The position numbers were made by a program, and so were the translations under genes. 7,664 bases of DNA from CAZIOH01 sp964540815 (GTDB lineage Bacteria; Myxococcota_A; Polyangia; Fen-1088), in assembly GCA_964540815.1 (NCBI GenBank), contig CAZIOH010000157.1:1-7664 (forward strand), in the 5' to 3' direction. Each line of letters starts with the position of its first letter. Position 1 is the stretch's first letter. Below the pieces are notes generated by a model. The model was not told where the DNA came from. It did not search any database and saw nothing but the letters and a program-made list of their open reading frames with translations. Of the stretch, positions 6,730-7,664 are shown piece after piece.

Positions 6730-7326
6730 CTATCTGTCGCCGACACCCGGGTTCGGCAACGTCGGGAGCGCCCGCGCCCGCGCGACCGCCTCTGCTCGCA
6801 CCCTGGTCAATGTCGGATGGAAAGCATTTCGCGCGTTGCCGTCGAGATTCAGGGGAACGTCCAGGGACACGATCAGGTCGTGTTCCAGATCCCACCGGGT
6901 TCTCCAGTAGGATCCAGCTGACGAACGCGTTTTCACCCATCCAAGCAGAGAGCGATTGCTCGCCCATAGCGAACGTCATGCGAGCACCGGAGCCAACACG
7001 GCGCAGCTCGATGCCCAAATCTGCGGCCAGCAAAGCGCCCCGCGTCTTTTCGCAGTGTCGAGTCTTCCGCGTTTCCTGCATAGTGGGTCCTGATGCGCGA
7101 CCGCATGGTCTGCGAGCTCGGGGCGCGACCGTTGGTTGGCGGACGCGTTGGACTGATGCCCGTGTAGAGCAACGTCAGGCCGTCGGACCGCGCACACCGG
7201 CTCGCGTCGATCGCTCTCGGGACCGCCCGGAACCACCACCCGTAAACGCCCGATGCCTTTGGCACCGGGCAACTCGTCCGGTTCGGAGGTCCCGCGCTTG
7301 GCGAAGATGATTGCCATCTCCGCCAT
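6730..7326 (-). pseudogene. GIY-YIG domain protein gene broken by three +1 frameshifts
   Basis: If three single extra bases are removed (near 7265-7269, 7047-7050 and 6895-6899), one continuous 197-residue protein with no in-frame stop appears. Segments in order are MAEMAIIFAKRGTSEPDELP, VPKASGVYGWWFRAVP, DGLTLLYTGISPTRPP, RSRIRTHYAGNAEDSTLRK, GIELRRVGSGARMTFAMGEQ, ENAFVSWILLENP and WDLEHDLIVSLDVPLNLDGN, ending NPGVGDR. GVY (26-28), YTG (54-56), Arg residues in RSRIR, Glu147 in LEHDLI and Asn159 in PLN fit the GIY-YIG nuclease signature, and from memory the whole matches a family of small GIY-YIG catalytic-domain proteins. As sequenced no frame gives a functional protein. The 5' boundary is uncertain because the first residues could instead belong to the adjacent HxlR remnant. 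Codon bias persists across all segments, so inactivation is recent or the indels are sequencing errors. Confidence 0.75.
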
Positions 7327-7345
7327 GTTCTCGGTTCCCCAGGGT

Positions 7346-7444
7346 TCACGGCGGGACGATCGCGTCAGCCAAGCTGCGACCGAGCCCGGTCAGCCCGTAG
7401 TCCACGCGCGCCGGCACCTTCTCAAAGTGCAGAGTCGTCCTTAG
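7346..7444 (-). pseudogene. C-terminal remnant of an HxlR-type transcriptional regulator
   Basis: On the minus strand, codons from 7444 down to the TGA at 7348-7346 read LRTTLHFEKVPARVDYGLTG then LGRSLADAIVPP. The motif (E)VPARVDYGLTGLGRSL is the characteristic wing-to-C-terminal-helix segment of HxlR family winged-helix regulators. The preceding recognition helices (about 80 residues) are absent: upstream frames contain stops and the divergent oxidoreductase starts 74 bases away. The C-terminal helix also ends early, but a +1 shift just before 7343 restores WGTENMAEMAIIFAKR, which resembles the HxlR C-terminus. A truncated regulator of the neighbouring dehydrogenase is the best reading. Confidence 0.65.
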
Positions 7445-7518
7445 TTTACCAGAACTCCAAACTTCTCTTCAAGCAAGCAATTCCCTGCTTCGCGCAACTC
7501 CAACGAAGGATGCATGAC
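7445..7518 (+). promoter_or_regulatory. Upstream region of the SDR gene
   Basis: These 74 bases are clearly richer in A+T than the rest of the window and should carry the oxidoreductase promoter. I cannot pick out a convincing -35/-10 pair. The abrupt base-composition change close to 7441 coincides with the broken end of the HxlR remnant, as expected if a deletion joined the old intergenic region to the regulator's last codons. Confidence 0.4.
7506..7510 (+). promoter_or_regulatory. Ribosome binding site of the SDR gene
   Basis: AAGGA eight bases before the ATG at 7519. The in-frame ATG at 7510 overlaps this element and has no Shine-Dalgarno of its own, so 7519 is preferred. Confidence 0.6.
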
Positions 7519-7664
7519 ATGAACCGACTGAACGGAAAGACCGCTGTGATCACCGGCGGCGCTACCGGCATCGGCCTCGCCGCTGCGAAGCGCTTTATCG
7601 AGGAGGGCGCCTTCGTCTTCATCTTCGGCCGCCGGCAGGAAGCGCTCGACGCCGCTGTGGCCGA
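7519..7664 (+). CDS. Short-chain dehydrogenase/reductase, N-terminal part (3' end outside window)
   Basis: NAD(P)-dependent oxidoreductase of the SDR superfamily. The visible 48 residues begin MNRLNGKTAVITGGATGIGL and contain the Rossmann dinucleotide-binding loop TGGATGIG (residues 12-19) and, after the second strand, FGRRQEALDAAVA. Arg residues directly after that strand hint at NADPH preference, but this is weak evidence. The active-site Tyr-x-x-x-Lys lies beyond the window, so substrate and catalytic competence cannot be judged. The start at 7519 is chosen for the AAGGA eight bases upstream. The gene is divergent to the HxlR remnant; intact HxlR/SDR pairs in other bacteria suggest it was once repressed by that regulator and may now be unregulated or controlled in trans. 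Confidence 0.93.
   Translation, partial: MNRLNGKTAVITGGATGIGLAAAKRFIEEGAFVFIFGRRQEALDAAVA

Noticed and set aside
6675..7310. 211-codon plus-strand open frame across the eroded region
   Set aside because: It is Arg/Pro/Ser-rich without motifs and lies opposite the GIY-YIG segments, which show family-specific motifs on the minus strand.
7441..7515. 24-codon minus-strand ORF (MHPSLELREAGNCLLEEKFG...) upstream of the HxlR remnant
   Set aside because: It is too short, lies in the SDR promoter region, has no Shine-Dalgarno and does not match the missing HxlR N-terminus; chance is likely.

Overview
The window is high-G+C bacterial DNA with dense, strongly G/C-ending codons. The gene content (chemosensory array proteins, two-component proteins, an HxlR/SDR pair) suggests a motile or signalling-rich, probably environmental Gram-negative bacterium, for example of the Proteobacteria/Myxococcota type. 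I cannot assign a taxon from sequence alone.

Left part (1-4474, minus strand): a tightly packed chemosensory operon. Its transcription order is a 71-aa protein of unknown function (4474-4259), cheA (4262-1974), cheW (1977-1468) and a methyl-accepting chemotaxis protein gene (from 1465, running off the window at base 1). The first two junctions are 4-base ATGA overlaps and the third leaves 2 bases, so all four are probably co-transcribed and translationally coupled. The products form a receptor-CheW-CheA signalling core. CheA lacks a recognisable P2 domain and ends in two CheW-like domains. No cheY, cheB or cheR is visible on this strand; they may lie beyond base 1.

Middle part (4475-6343): a 140-bp divergent spacer, then three plus-strand genes. 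They encode a small soluble NarL-family sensor-kinase-like protein whose ATP-binding residues are missing (4615-5292), a NarL/LuxR-type response regulator (5304-5951) and a stand-alone receiver protein (5948-6343, ATGA overlap). This looks like an output module transcribed divergently from the che operon.

Right part (6344-7664): a gene-poor, eroded region. 6344-6729 holds no confident gene, only small dyads and one short stretch with coding-like codon use. On the minus strand, 7326-6730 is a GIY-YIG-type protein gene that can be read end to end only by correcting three single-base insertions. Just upstream on the same strand (7444-7346) is the C-terminal fragment of an HxlR-type regulator without its DNA-binding part. 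It diverges from an intact-looking short-chain dehydrogenase/reductase gene that starts at 7519 and runs off the right edge. HxlR regulators often sit divergent to such oxidoreductases, so the fragment is probably what remains of its regulator.

I see no CRISPR array, tRNA, rRNA, complete insertion sequence or clear new system. The most unusual items are the multiply frameshifted GIY-YIG gene, the kinase-dead sensor paired with a normal response regulator, and the small unknown gene that leads the che operon.
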